Assembly (NCBI GenBank): GCA_022759065.1
Contig: JAEMPZ010000057.1
Location: 1-5,354, forward strand
DNA from: Acidobacteriota bacterium
Lineage (GTDB): Bacteria; Acidobacteriota; UBA4820; DSQY01
Reading direction: 5' to 3'
Length of the DNA: 5,354 bases
Below, piece after piece: positions 1 to 5,352 of this stretch (its first letter is position 1; each line of letters opens with the position of its first letter). A program made the position numbers and the translations under genes. The notes beneath the pieces were generated by a model that was not told where the DNA came from, did no database searches, and saw nothing but the letters and a program-made list of their open reading frames with translations.

Positions 1-642
1 GTCCTTGCGAAAAAGAGACACGGCCCAAAGCCCAGCGGCCGCGACGGTCATGCGAATGACGGTCCCTGAAAGAGCCGGCAGTTCGCCGGCAAGCCCCTGC
101 TTCGCCATCAAGACCCCGGCCGCCTGGCAGGCCGCGCCCCCGAAAGCCAGAAGGCTGCCCCTCAAAGGGCGGCGGGACAAGCCGTCAGCCGCCTTCGCTC
201 CCCCCGCCACCACCCATGCGATGCTCGCCAGCGTAATGACCACGCCCAGAAGTTCCCTGGCCGAGAGCCGCTCGCCCATGAACAGAAAGGCCATGAGCGC
301 CGCCAGGATAGGCCATGAAGCCATGACCAGCATCGCGCGCTGCGTCCCAAGCTCGACAAGGGATTGGAAAAGAAGCGTGTCCCCAAGCGTCAGGCCAATC
401 AGGCCGGAAACGCCAAGCCATGCCCATGCCCCGGCGCCAGCGCCAAGGGGAAGGAACGAGCCGTAGATGGCCAGGTGAGTCGTTCCGAGCAGGAGCACCG
501 CGATGACCAGCCTGACGCGGTTAACGGTGTACGAGCCGATCCTGAGGCTCGCCAGCGTGAAGAAGATGGCCGTGAAAGCCCATAGGACGGACGTCGCCAG
601 GGCCGCGGCTTCGCCGCCGACTCCATGAAAAAGATCAGCCAT
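1..642 (-). CDS. EamA/DMT-family inner-membrane transporter, C-terminus cut by window edge
   Basis: The minus-strand frame is open from ATG at 642 to the left edge, giving 214 residues without a stop. It is strongly hydrophobic, with about seven likely membrane helices: near residues 11-31, 43-62, 72-93, 103-122, 129-147, 162-180 and 192-210. A basic linker (SRRPLRG, 156-162) separates the first EamA repeat from the start of the second. The stretch GDTLLFQSLVELG (87-99) and the GERL motif at 123-126, between helices 4 and 5, are typical of the first EamA domain. Family members usually have about 290-300 residues and ten helices, so roughly 80 residues should lie outside the window. The start overlaps the peptidase stop by 8 nt (ATGGCTGA), which suggests translational coupling; no strong Shine-Dalgarno is seen. 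EamA proteins export or import varied small metabolites, and the substrate cannot be read from sequence. The family call is good; the function within it is open. Confidence 0.88.
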   Translation of the reverse strand, partial: MADLFHGVGGEAAALATSVLWAFTAIFFTLASLRIGSYTVNRVRLVIAVLLLGTTHLAIYGSFLPLGAGAGAWAWLGVSGLIGLTLGDTLLFQSLVELGTQRAMLVMASWPILAALMAFLFMGERLSARELLGVVITLASIAWVVAGGAKAADGLSRRPLRGSLLAFGGAACQAAGVLMAKQGLAGELPALSGTVIRMTVAAAGLWAVSLFRKD

Positions 643-2848
643 CCTGTTGCTTCTTCAGGTGGAGATCGAAAAAGGCGAGAATTCGCGAAAAAAGATCGGC
701 GCGGTCCTGCTTCTCCCTTATTCCATGGTCCATCCGCGGGTAGTAAGCGGTGGTGAATGGCTTGCCGGCCTTCAGCAGCGCGTCAACCATCTGAGCGCTG
801 TTGCCGAAGTGCACGTTGTCGTCGCACAGTCCCTGAGCGATAAGAACCGGCGCGGTGAATCCCGCCGCCGAGAAGAGCGGGGAGCTGTCGCGATAGCCAC
901 CCGCGTTCTCCCTAGGGAGCTTCAGGTAGCGCTCGGTGTAACAGCTATCGTAGTTCATCCAATCGGTGACGGGGGCGACCGCGACGCCCGCTGCAAACGT
1001 GCCCTTGGGAGCGTTCGCTATGCTATAGAGCGTCATAAAGCCGCCGTAGCTCCAGCCCCAAACGCCGATGCGGGAGGCGTCAACGAAATTCAAAGACTTG
1101 ACGTAGGCGATTCCCGCGAGCTGGTCTTCGAGCTCCACTTTGCCGAGGCGGCGCAGGAGAGGGGCTTCAAACGCCGAACCCCTCCTTGCCGAGCCTCTAT
1201 TGTCAATCGTAAAGACGGCGAAGCCGTTCCCCGCGAAAAGCTGCGCCGTGTACTCCCAGCGCCCGCCCCATCGGTCTTGTACCATCTGCGCGTGCGGCCC
1301 GCCGTAGACATCAAGGATCAGGGGATACTTTCGGGATGGATCAAAGTCCCGGGGCTTGTACAGCTTCCCGTGAAGGAGGTCGCCCGACGCCCCCTTGACC
1401 GTCACGAACTCGGGCGCGACAAAGCCGAACCGGCGAATGTCGTCACGCGCCGCCGAAGCCACTTCACGCGCTGTCCCCCTGCCCAACGGCCTCAGGCTCC
1501 ATAAAGGCGGGTCGGCCGCGGTTGACGCGCGATCGAGCCACCACGAAAAGTTTGGGGAAACAAGCGGCTCGTGCCAGCCACGGCCATCGCTCAACATTTC
1601 GGCCTTGCCCTGGCGCAGCGATGAGCGATACAGGTTCTGGCCTATGGGATTGTCGCCTCCGGATGAAAAATAGACGAGGCCCCTCTTCTCGTCCACTCCC
1701 AAAAGCTCGTCCACGTCCCATCCGGCCGGAGTGACGGCGCTGATCACCTTGCCGTCTTTGCCGCAAAGGTAGAGGCGGGCGTGGCCGTCCCTTTCGCTTT
1801 GCCAGATGAAGCTGCCGTCCTTCAGGAACTTCGGGCCATCGGCGACGTTGACCCACGAGCGAGATTCCTCGCTTAGCACCGGCGTCACCGCGCCCGAGGC
1901 CATCTCGATTGATTTGATTTCCAGCCGGTCCTGTTCCCGGTTTAAAAGCTCGAAGAAGAGCGCCCGCCCGTCCAAGCTCCACGTTACCCTGGGCAGGTAG
2001 CCGTCGCCCGAAACCGCTTCGGGAATCCAGATCGTTGGCCCGCCATCAACCGGCGCCACGCCGAGCGAGACGAGCGGGTTCGGATCTCCGGGGAGCGGAT
2101 ACTTCTGCAAGCTGGCCCCCGGGTGCTTCTCGGTCAAGTCCGGAACGGGATAGGAGGGAACGGCGCTCTCGTCGAATTTCAGGAAGGCTATCCGCGATGA
2201 ATCGGGCGACCACCAGAAGGCGGTGCCCATGTCCAGCTCTTCCCCGTAGAGCCAATCGGGCGCCCCGCACAGGATATCTGGCTCGCGCCCTTCGGCGAGA
2301 GTCCGCGCCACGCCTGAGGAGATGTCCAGAAGCTTCAGGGAGCCGTGGCTCGCGAAGGCCAGCCACTTGCCGTCGGGAGAGATTGCGGGGTTCCGAGCCT
2401 CTTCTTCTTTAGCCAAAAGTAGTTTCAATCCAGAGGAGGCGTTTTCCCAGAGAAACAGCCCACTGGCGCTGGAAAGCAGAAAGCGCCCTTCAGTTCCCGC
2501 CGGAGTGGCTTCGTAAAAAGAGGCGCCGCTCACGTCCTCCTTGCCGAACTGTTCGAGCTTTGAGAGGGCGGCGCGGAACCGTTCCTGGGATATCACGGTT
2601 ATTGTCTTGCCGTCGGAGGCGGAAAAACCTATGAGGTCAGAGGGAGCGTGGGCCGTTTTAGCCGCGGCAAAGAAGAGGAGGAGAGCGCCATCATTAGACC
2701 ACCGCGGCTGGCGCGGAAGCCCGTCGGGCGCCGCTCCCCTTTCCACCGATTCAAGCGGAGTCAGCGTCTCGCGCCCAAACGCCGCCCCGGAAAAGAGGAA
2801 AAATAAGATGCCAAGCCAGGAGAACATTAGAATCATCCGTGCGCGCAT
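635..2848 (-). CDS. Exported dipeptidyl-peptidase-IV-like serine peptidase (S9 family)
   Basis: This is a 737-residue protein, close to the usual 720-770 of bacterial DPP IV. Residues 1-25 (MRARMILMFSWLGILFFLF... then AAFG) form a Sec signal peptide with no lipobox cysteine, so a periplasmic or secreted enzyme is expected. An N-terminal beta-propeller spans about 40-450 and an alpha/beta-hydrolase domain about 480-737. The catalytic triad reads as Ser600 (GWSYGG), Asp676 (CDDNVHF) and His708 (MDHGI). The exopeptidase Glu pair is present as YGEE (Glu203-Glu204). Tyr515 (DVYGGP), Tyr633 and Tyr637 (NYDSCYTERY) and Asn678 match the oxyanion and S1/N-terminus-binding residues of human DPP IV. It should therefore remove X-Pro or X-Ala dipeptides from peptide N-termini. 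The frame also extends to an ATG at 2998, but that would overlap the PilZ gene and bury the signal peptide; AGAGGTGA just before 2848 supports the shorter form. It lies 40 nt after the PilZ gene and overlaps the transporter gene by 8 nt. Confidence 0.96.
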   Translation of the reverse strand: MRARMILMFSWLGILFFLFSGAAFGRETLTPLESVERGAAPDGLPRQPRWSNDGALLLFFAAAKTAHAPSDLIGFSASDGKTITVISQERFRAALSKLEQFGKEDVSGASFYEATPAGTEGRFLLSSASGLFLWENASSGLKLLLAKEEEARNPAISPDGKWLAFASHGSLKLLDISSGVARTLAEGREPDILCGAPDWLYGEELDMGTAFWWSPDSSRIAFLKFDESAVPSYPVPDLTEKHPGASLQKYPLPGDPNPLVSLGVAPVDGGPTIWIPEAVSGDGYLPRVTWSLDGRALFFELLNREQDRLEIKSIEMASGAVTPVLSEESRSWVNVADGPKFLKDGSFIWQSERDGHARLYLCGKDGKVISAVTPAGWDVDELLGVDEKRGLVYFSSGGDNPIGQNLYRSSLRQGKAEMLSDGRGWHEPLVSPNFSWWLDRASTAADPPLWSLRPLGRGTAREVASAARDDIRRFGFVAPEFVTVKGASGDLLHGKLYKPRDFDPSRKYPLILDVYGGPHAQMVQDRWGGRWEYTAQLFAGNGFAVFTIDNRGSARRGSAFEAPLLRRLGKVELEDQLAGIAYVKSLNFVDASRIGVWGWSYGGFMTLYSIANAPKGTFAAGVAVAPVTDWMNYDSCYTERYLKLPRENAGGYRDSSPLFSAAGFTAPVLIAQGLCDDNVHFGNSAQMVDALLKAGKPFTTAYYPRMDHGIREKQDRADLFSRILAFFDLHLKKQQDG

Positions 2849-2852
2849 TAAA

Positions 2853-2860
2853 TCACCTCT
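2853..2860 (-). promoter_or_regulatory. Ribosome binding site that fixes the peptidase start
   Basis: On the minus strand AGAGGTGA is followed by TTTA and then the ATG at 2848. The GAGG core is about 7 nt from the ATG, a near-ideal spacing. It selects the start that exposes the signal peptide over the in-frame ATG 150 nt upstream. Confidence 0.75.
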
Positions 2861-2888
2861 CACTCTGAAATTCGGCGATGAAGCGGGG

Positions 2889-3218
2889 TCACTCGCCTTG
2901 AAGCAGTCCGTCCAGGGCGGCGCGGTCCATGGGAGAGAGAGACAGAAATTCGACTCCCACTTCCCAGATTTCGCCTTCGCCCCTGCGCTCGTAAACAACC
3001 TGAGCCGGCGCTTCTATGAAGCCGTCCCCGGCCGCGATCGTCAGCCAGAGGGCCGTCCCTTTGCCGAAAGACTCCCTGCTGTCAAACCTGCATCCGCCGC
3101 CTCCGAGCGTCTTGGCCTTCGCGAAATGGCCAGAGTCGCTCTCGGAAGCCCTGCGCACAAGGACAGGGTTTGCCGCAGGGATTCTTGGAAACCTTCGCGT
3201 TTGGCTGGACTGGGTCAT
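2889..3218 (-). CDS. Small PilZ-domain protein (putative c-di-GMP-related)
   Basis: This is a 109-residue, single-domain, soluble protein without signal peptide or membrane segment. The N-terminus carries the PilZ arginine motif RxxxR as RRFPR (Arg8 and Arg12). The middle has TLGGGGCRF (37-45), and the end has WEVGVEFLSLSP (85-96), the usual final strand of PilZ folds (the xVGVEF signature), followed by a short helix. In canonical PilZ the second c-di-GMP contact is [DN]xSxxG; here the aligned positions read T-L-G-G-G-G. The Asp/Asn and Ser are therefore missing and only the last Gly is kept, so nucleotide binding may be weak or absent. PilZ proteins are cytoplasmic effectors of motility, polysaccharide or secretion systems. 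It is first in a leftward unit with the S9 peptidase and the EamA transporter, 40 nt before the former. GGTGA lies 4 nt upstream of the ATG. The fold assignment is fairly confident; the role is unknown. Confidence 0.85.
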   Translation of the reverse strand: MTQSSQTRRFPRIPAANPVLVRRASESDSGHFAKAKTLGGGGCRFDSRESFGKGTALWLTIAAGDGFIEAPAQVVYERRGEGEIWEVGVEFLSLSPMDRAALDGLLQGE

Positions 3219-3245
3219 GGCATCACCATCACCTTTCCACCTCTC

Positions 3246-3274
3246 ATCCTAAAACCTATTTTGCGTTATGGCAA
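3246..3274 (-). promoter_or_regulatory. Candidate sigma70 promoter for the PilZ-peptidase-transporter unit
   Basis: Reading leftward, TTGCCA (3274-3269, 5 of 6 to consensus) is followed after 17 nt by TAGGAT (3251-3246, 4 of 6). Transcription would begin near 3239-3240, leaving a leader of about 21 nt before the PilZ ATG. The spacing is optimal and the position fits the gene. This is a sequence match only. Confidence 0.5.
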
Positions 3275-3284
3275 GGTGCTAGCA
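3269..3284 (+). promoter_or_regulatory. Candidate sigma54 (RpoN) -24/-12 element facing the polyprenyl synthase gene
   Basis: TGGCAAGGTGCTAGCA compares with the sigma54 consensus TGGCACG-N4-TTGCW. It keeps GG and GC with the required 10 nt between them and differs at two conserved positions (C to A after TGGCA, and the second T of TTGC to A). It would start transcription near 3295, about 80 nt before the ATG. The TGGCAA half is also the reverse complement of the leftward -35 box, so the same bases may be explained by that promoter alone. No activator gene is visible. Confidence 0.25.
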
Positions 3285-3286
3285 CG
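3277..3286. promoter_or_regulatory. Perfect 10-bp palindrome GTGCTAGCAC, possible operator
   Basis: GTGCTAGCAC equals its own reverse complement, and the symmetry does not extend further. It lies just upstream of the leftward -35 box and inside the sigma54-like element, a place where a dimeric regulator could act on both units. I do not recognise it as a known operator, and a 10-bp palindrome can occur by chance. Confidence 0.25.
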
Positions 3287-3321
3287 GCGATGTTACCCCA
3301 TGCCGCCCTCAATTCGAAGGC

Positions 3322-3333
3322 GCCAAGGTTGGC
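3322..3333. promoter_or_regulatory. Imperfect dyad GCCAA-GG-TTGGC over the rightward -35 candidate
   Basis: Two 5-bp arms, GCCAA and TTGGC, are exact inverted copies around a 2-bp centre. The right arm covers the proposed TTGGCC -35 box of the rightward promoter, so it could be an operator. It is short and unsupported by any second copy in the window. Confidence 0.18.
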
Positions 3334-3358
3334 CCTGAAGTGGAAACTATTGTATAGT
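3329..3358 (+). promoter_or_regulatory. Candidate sigma70 promoter for the polyprenyl synthase-HAD unit
   Basis: TTGGCC (3329-3334, 4 of 6) and TATAGT (3353-3358, 5 of 6) are separated by 18 nt. Transcription would start near 3365, only about 11 nt before the ATG at 3376. If this promoter is real, the upstream in-frame TTG (3358) and GTG (3361) cannot be used as starts, and the leader holds little more than GGGGGAGG. Confidence 0.4.
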
Positions 3359-3375
3359 TGGTGGTTGGGGGAGGC

Positions 3376-4401
3376 ATGGTTCAAGGTTCCAGACTTAAAG
3401 CGCTTGTTCGGGACGCGAGCTTCGCGCGCCTTGATGCCGACGTGCAGAAGCTGGTCGGCGGGAAGCTCCTTCTGGTCGAGCACACGGTGGCCGAGAAGCT
3501 GAAGTCGCCCTACGTTCCGCTCGCCGAGATGGGCGCCTATCTGGCCGAGAGCCGCGGCAAGAGGCTGCGTCCAACGCTCCTGCTCCTCGTTTCAAAAACT
3601 CTGGGGTACGAAGGCGACGCCGATGTCGTTTACGCGGCGGTCTACGAATTCATCCATACCGCCACGCTCATCCACGACGACATAGTGGACGAGGCCCTCT
3701 TGAGGCGGGGCCGCCCCTCCCTCAATTCCCGCTGGGGGCCCGAAAGGGCCGTCCTTATGGGCGATTACGTCTTCATAACCGCCATGCACGTGGCGGTCAC
3801 GCTGGGCTGGAGCGGCGTTCAGCCGGTCGTGGCCGACGCCGCCCTCGGCTTGATACGCGGCGAACTCATCCAGAGCCACCGCAAATGGGACCTGACCATC
3901 ACCCCGAAAGAGAACCTTGAAATCATCCACTTCAAGACGGCCGGCCTGTTCGCCGCCTGCGCCCGCACGCCGGCCTTCCTGGTTGACGCGCCGCGGGAGA
4001 TTCACGAGGCCCTTTGGGATTACGGCCGCTTCATGGGGATAGCCTTCCAGCTTGTTGACGACTGCCTGGACTTCAGGTCGGACGAGGGAACGCTAGGCAA
4101 GCCCGCCGGCCTTGATCTCAAAGAAGGCAAGGTCACGCTGCCACTGATTCTAATGATGGAAAACGGGACGCCGCGAGACCGCGCCTTCGTGGAGGCGCTG
4201 GTGGCTTCAAGGCGCTTCGACCCCGAGATTCTGCGCGAACTGGTGGACAGGGTGATCGAGTCCGGCATGGTGGACGAAGCCGAGGCGGTCGCGAGGGACT
4301 ACGCCGCCAAGGCCGCCAAGCTCTGCGAGATGCTTCCGAAGGGCCCCGCGCGCGACGTGCTCGCGCGGCTTCCCGAATTCGTCATCCGTAGAAGATTCTA
4401 A
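3376..4401 (+). CDS. ispB: Long-chain trans-polyprenyl diphosphate synthase (IspB-like)
   Basis: This 341-residue soluble enzyme adds isopentenyl diphosphate units to an allylic diphosphate, most likely making the side-chain precursor of the respiratory quinone. Landmarks in order: GKRLRP (61-66), the first Asp-rich motif DDIVD (101-105) in the context FIHTATLIHDDIVDE, RGRPS (111-115), GEL (162-164), KTAG (187-190), and the second Asp-rich motif DDCLD (228-232) in FQLVDDCLDF. The fifth residue before the first motif is Ala96. Short-chain FPP/GGPP synthases carry an aromatic residue there, whereas E. coli IspB has Ala, so a long product is expected; exact length is not readable. I chose the ATG at 3376, although GGAGG ends only 1 nt before it, which is unusually close. 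In-frame TTG 3358 and GTG 3361 lie on or beside the candidate -10 box. The N-terminus is about a dozen residues longer than IspB. It ends in tandem TAA TAA, 6 nt before the HAD gene. Confidence 0.95.
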   Translation: MVQGSRLKALVRDASFARLDADVQKLVGGKLLLVEHTVAEKLKSPYVPLAEMGAYLAESRGKRLRPTLLLLVSKTLGYEGDADVVYAAVYEFIHTATLIHDDIVDEALLRRGRPSLNSRWGPERAVLMGDYVFITAMHVAVTLGWSGVQPVVADAALGLIRGELIQSHRKWDLTITPKENLEIIHFKTAGLFAACARTPAFLVDAPREIHEALWDYGRFMGIAFQLVDDCLDFRSDEGTLGKPAGLDLKEGKVTLPLILMMENGTPRDRAFVEALVASRRFDPEILRELVDRVIESGMVDEAEAVARDYAAKAAKLCEMLPKGPARDVLARLPEFVIRRRF

Positions 4402-4407
4402 TAACCT

Positions 4408-5142
4408 ATGTCTAACCTCTACCGCTGGATTTTTTTCGACCTTTTCGACACGCTCTGCGCGGTCAACGAGCCGGTGTACTACGAGGGAAAAAGGCGCGCG
4501 GCCGAAGCGGCCGGCCTCTCTTACGAAGTCTTCATGAAGGCGTGGAAAGCCACAGGCCCTCAAGCGAGCGTGGGGCAAATCCGCGACCCATACGCGAGGG
4601 CGAAGGCCGCGCTCGAATCGTGCGGCATTTCCGACAGGGCGAAAATAGCGATCGTCGCTGAGCTTGACGTGGAGACGATCCGCCAGTGCGTCTTCTTCTA
4701 TGAAGGGGCGCGGGAGGCGCTCGCCTCCATTCGCCAGGCCGGCTTCAAGTTAGGGCTTATCAGCAACGCCACCGCGACGACCGCCTTCATTGTTCAGCCC
4801 CTGGGGCTGCGCGAGAAGCTGGACCTGCTGGTCTTTTCCTACGAAGCAAAGGCCGTCAAGCCTGACCGGGCGATATTCGATTTGGCCCTGCGCCGCTCCG
4901 GTTGCCAGGCGGGCGAAGCGCTCTTCGTCGGTGACGGGGCAAATCACGAACTCGACGGAGCGCGCGATGCGGGGTTCGCGACGCTGTGCATGGACCACCC
5001 CGTCAAAGCCGAGAGCTTTCGCGACCGCGACGGCCTCTCCGGCCCGGACCACAAAACCGTCCACTCTTTCGCCGAACTGCTCGCCCTGCCAGAGATTCAA
5101 CAACCGGCAGGCACGATGGAAGACGTAAGACGTAAGACGTAA
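4408..5142 (+). CDS. HAD-superfamily hydrolase (haloacid dehalogenase-like, subfamily IA type)
   Basis: This is a 244-residue cytoplasmic protein. Motif I is FFDLFDTL with the nucleophile Asp11; motif II is LISNAT (Ser119); motif III is AVKPDRAIF (Lys151); motif IV is VGDGANHELDGARDAG (Asp176, with Asp183 in the loop). A helical cap fills about 18-95 (type C1). Position D+2 of motif I, which is Asp in typical HAD phosphatases (DxDGT), is Phe13 here (DLFDT). This resembles L-2-haloacid dehalogenases (DAYGT) and many uncharacterised members, so phosphatase activity should not be assumed. The substrate is unknown. It follows the polyprenyl synthase by 6 nt without a clear Shine-Dalgarno, so co-transcription and coupled translation are likely. 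A role on prenyl phosphates is conceivable but speculative. The final six residues (DVRRKT, 239-244) and the stop are encoded by a 7-bp tandem array, so the native C-terminus probably lay near LALPE (225-229) or slightly beyond it. Confidence 0.93.
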   Translation: MSNLYRWIFFDLFDTLCAVNEPVYYEGKRRAAEAAGLSYEVFMKAWKATGPQASVGQIRDPYARAKAALESCGISDRAKIAIVAELDVETIRQCVFFYEGAREALASIRQAGFKLGLISNATATTAFIVQPLGLREKLDLLVFSYEAKAVKPDRAIFDLALRRSGCQAGEALFVGDGANHELDGARDAGFATLCMDHPVKAESFRDRDGLSGPDHKTVHSFAELLALPEIQQPAGTMEDVRRKT

Positions 5143-5196
5143 GACGTAAGACGTAAGACGTTAGACGATAGACGTAAGACGTAAGACGGCAGACGG
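5122..5196. repeat. 7-bp tandem array, unit GACGTAA, ten copies plus a partial
   Basis: Units start every 7 nt from 5122. Numbers 1-5, 8 and 9 are exact GACGTAA; unit 6 is GACGTTA, unit 7 GACGATA and unit 10 GACGGCA, followed by GACGG. Variants cluster toward the right side, as in an array decaying at one end. The third unit supplies the TAA stop of the HAD gene. Because 7 is not a multiple of 3, every plus-strand frame meets TAA within 21 nt, so the array stops translation in all three frames. Each unit holds the self-complementary ACGT, so neighbours could pair only weakly. It may vary in copy number between strains. Confidence 0.97.
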
Positions 5197-5197
5197 A

Positions 5198-5215
5198 CGC
5201 GCAAGCCCACGCGCG
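5198..5215 (+). other. Short GC-only hairpin after the array
   Basis: CGCGC and GCGCG are exact inverted arms of 5 bp around an 8-nt loop. No T-tract follows on the plus strand (an A-rich run comes at 5237-5249), so it is not a canonical intrinsic terminator. It could stabilise the 3' end of the rightward transcript. Confidence 0.25.
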
Positions 5216-5216
5216 G

Positions 5217-5230
5217 TCGTCGTTCGTCGT
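5217..5230. repeat. Tandem duplication of TCGTCGT
   Basis: Two adjacent exact copies of TCGTCGT lie about 20 nt after the GACGTAA array. It is the same unit length (7 bp) with an unrelated sequence. It is short enough to be chance but adds to the local clustering of repeats. Confidence 0.45.
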
Positions 5231-5251
5231 CGGCCGAAAAAAGAAAAACAC

Positions 5252-5280
5252 TCACCACCAAGGCACAAAGACACCAAGGG
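5252..5280. repeat. CACAAAG-type intergenic repeat, copy 1
   Basis: This stretch (TCACCAC then CAAGGCACAAAG, then ACACCAAGGG) is an imperfect direct copy of 5322-5352 and is itself built of repeated CAC-AAG blocks. From memory, similar CACAAAG/CACCAAG-rich stretches are common between genes in several environmental bacteria; I cannot check this here. No open frame or RNA gene is visible in it. Confidence 0.8.
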
Positions 5281-5290
5281 AAGACTCACA

Positions 5291-5317
5291 GGGAGGTCCG
5301 GGAGGTAAGGGAGGAAA
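5291..5317. repeat. Three 9-bp G-rich units (GGGAGGNNN)
   Basis: GGGAGGTCC, GGGAGGTAA and GGGAGGAAA follow one another without gaps between the two CACAAAG-type copies. With the GGG at 5278-5280 this gives four GGG runs on the plus strand, but the first loop is 10 nt, so a G-quadruplex is only a weak possibility. Confidence 0.75.
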
Positions 5318-5321
5318 GATT

Positions 5322-5352
5322 TCACCACAAAGGCACAAAGGACACAAAGGGG
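5322..5352. repeat. CACAAAG-type intergenic repeat, copy 2
   Basis: The second direct copy begins 70 nt after the first. It shares TCACCAC and AAGGCACAAAG exactly and differs by one inserted G and a few substitutions after that. It ends 2 nt before the window edge, so the repeat may continue outside. No gene start follows. Confidence 0.8.

Noticed and set aside
647..1504. Plus-strand open frame of 285 codons, and others at 2541-3338 and 2035-2412.
   Set aside because: They are antisense to the S9 peptidase (2541-3338 also covers the PilZ gene), whose domain and catalytic motifs leave no doubt. The antisense translations show no recognisable domain and follow from high GC content.
2849..2998. 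Longer N-terminus for the S9 peptidase (50 extra residues from the ATG at 2998).
   Set aside because: It overlaps the PilZ coding end by about 110 nt, buries the signal peptide, and the ATG at 2848 has a well-placed AGAGGTGA.
3215..3229. Four-codon leader ORF (ATG GTG ATG CCA TGA) whose stop overlaps the PilZ start as ATGA.
   Set aside because: It is too short to distinguish from chance, arises from a small GGTGAT duplication, and has no ribosome site at proper distance.
3592..4005. Minus-strand open frames under the polyprenyl synthase (also 4020-4268 and 4207-4578).
   Set aside because: They lie opposite a gene with both Asp-rich motifs intact. Their translations are low-complexity GC-driven sequence with no family features.
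5122..5196. CRISPR array or integron-like site.
   Set aside because: Units are contiguous 7-mers with no spacers, far below CRISPR repeat length, and no cas or integrase gene is present.
5198..5250. Intrinsic terminator for the rightward unit.
   Set aside because: The 5-bp hairpin is followed by an A-rich, not T-rich, tract on the plus strand, and the T-rich run on the minus strand has no stem before it.
5003..5251. Minus-strand open frame of 82 codons containing a repeated RLTSYVL/RLTSYVY heptapeptide.
   Set aside because: The repeat is just the reverse reading of the GACGTAA array, which lacks stops on that strand. The rest is antisense to the HAD gene, and no ribosome site or family resemblance is seen.
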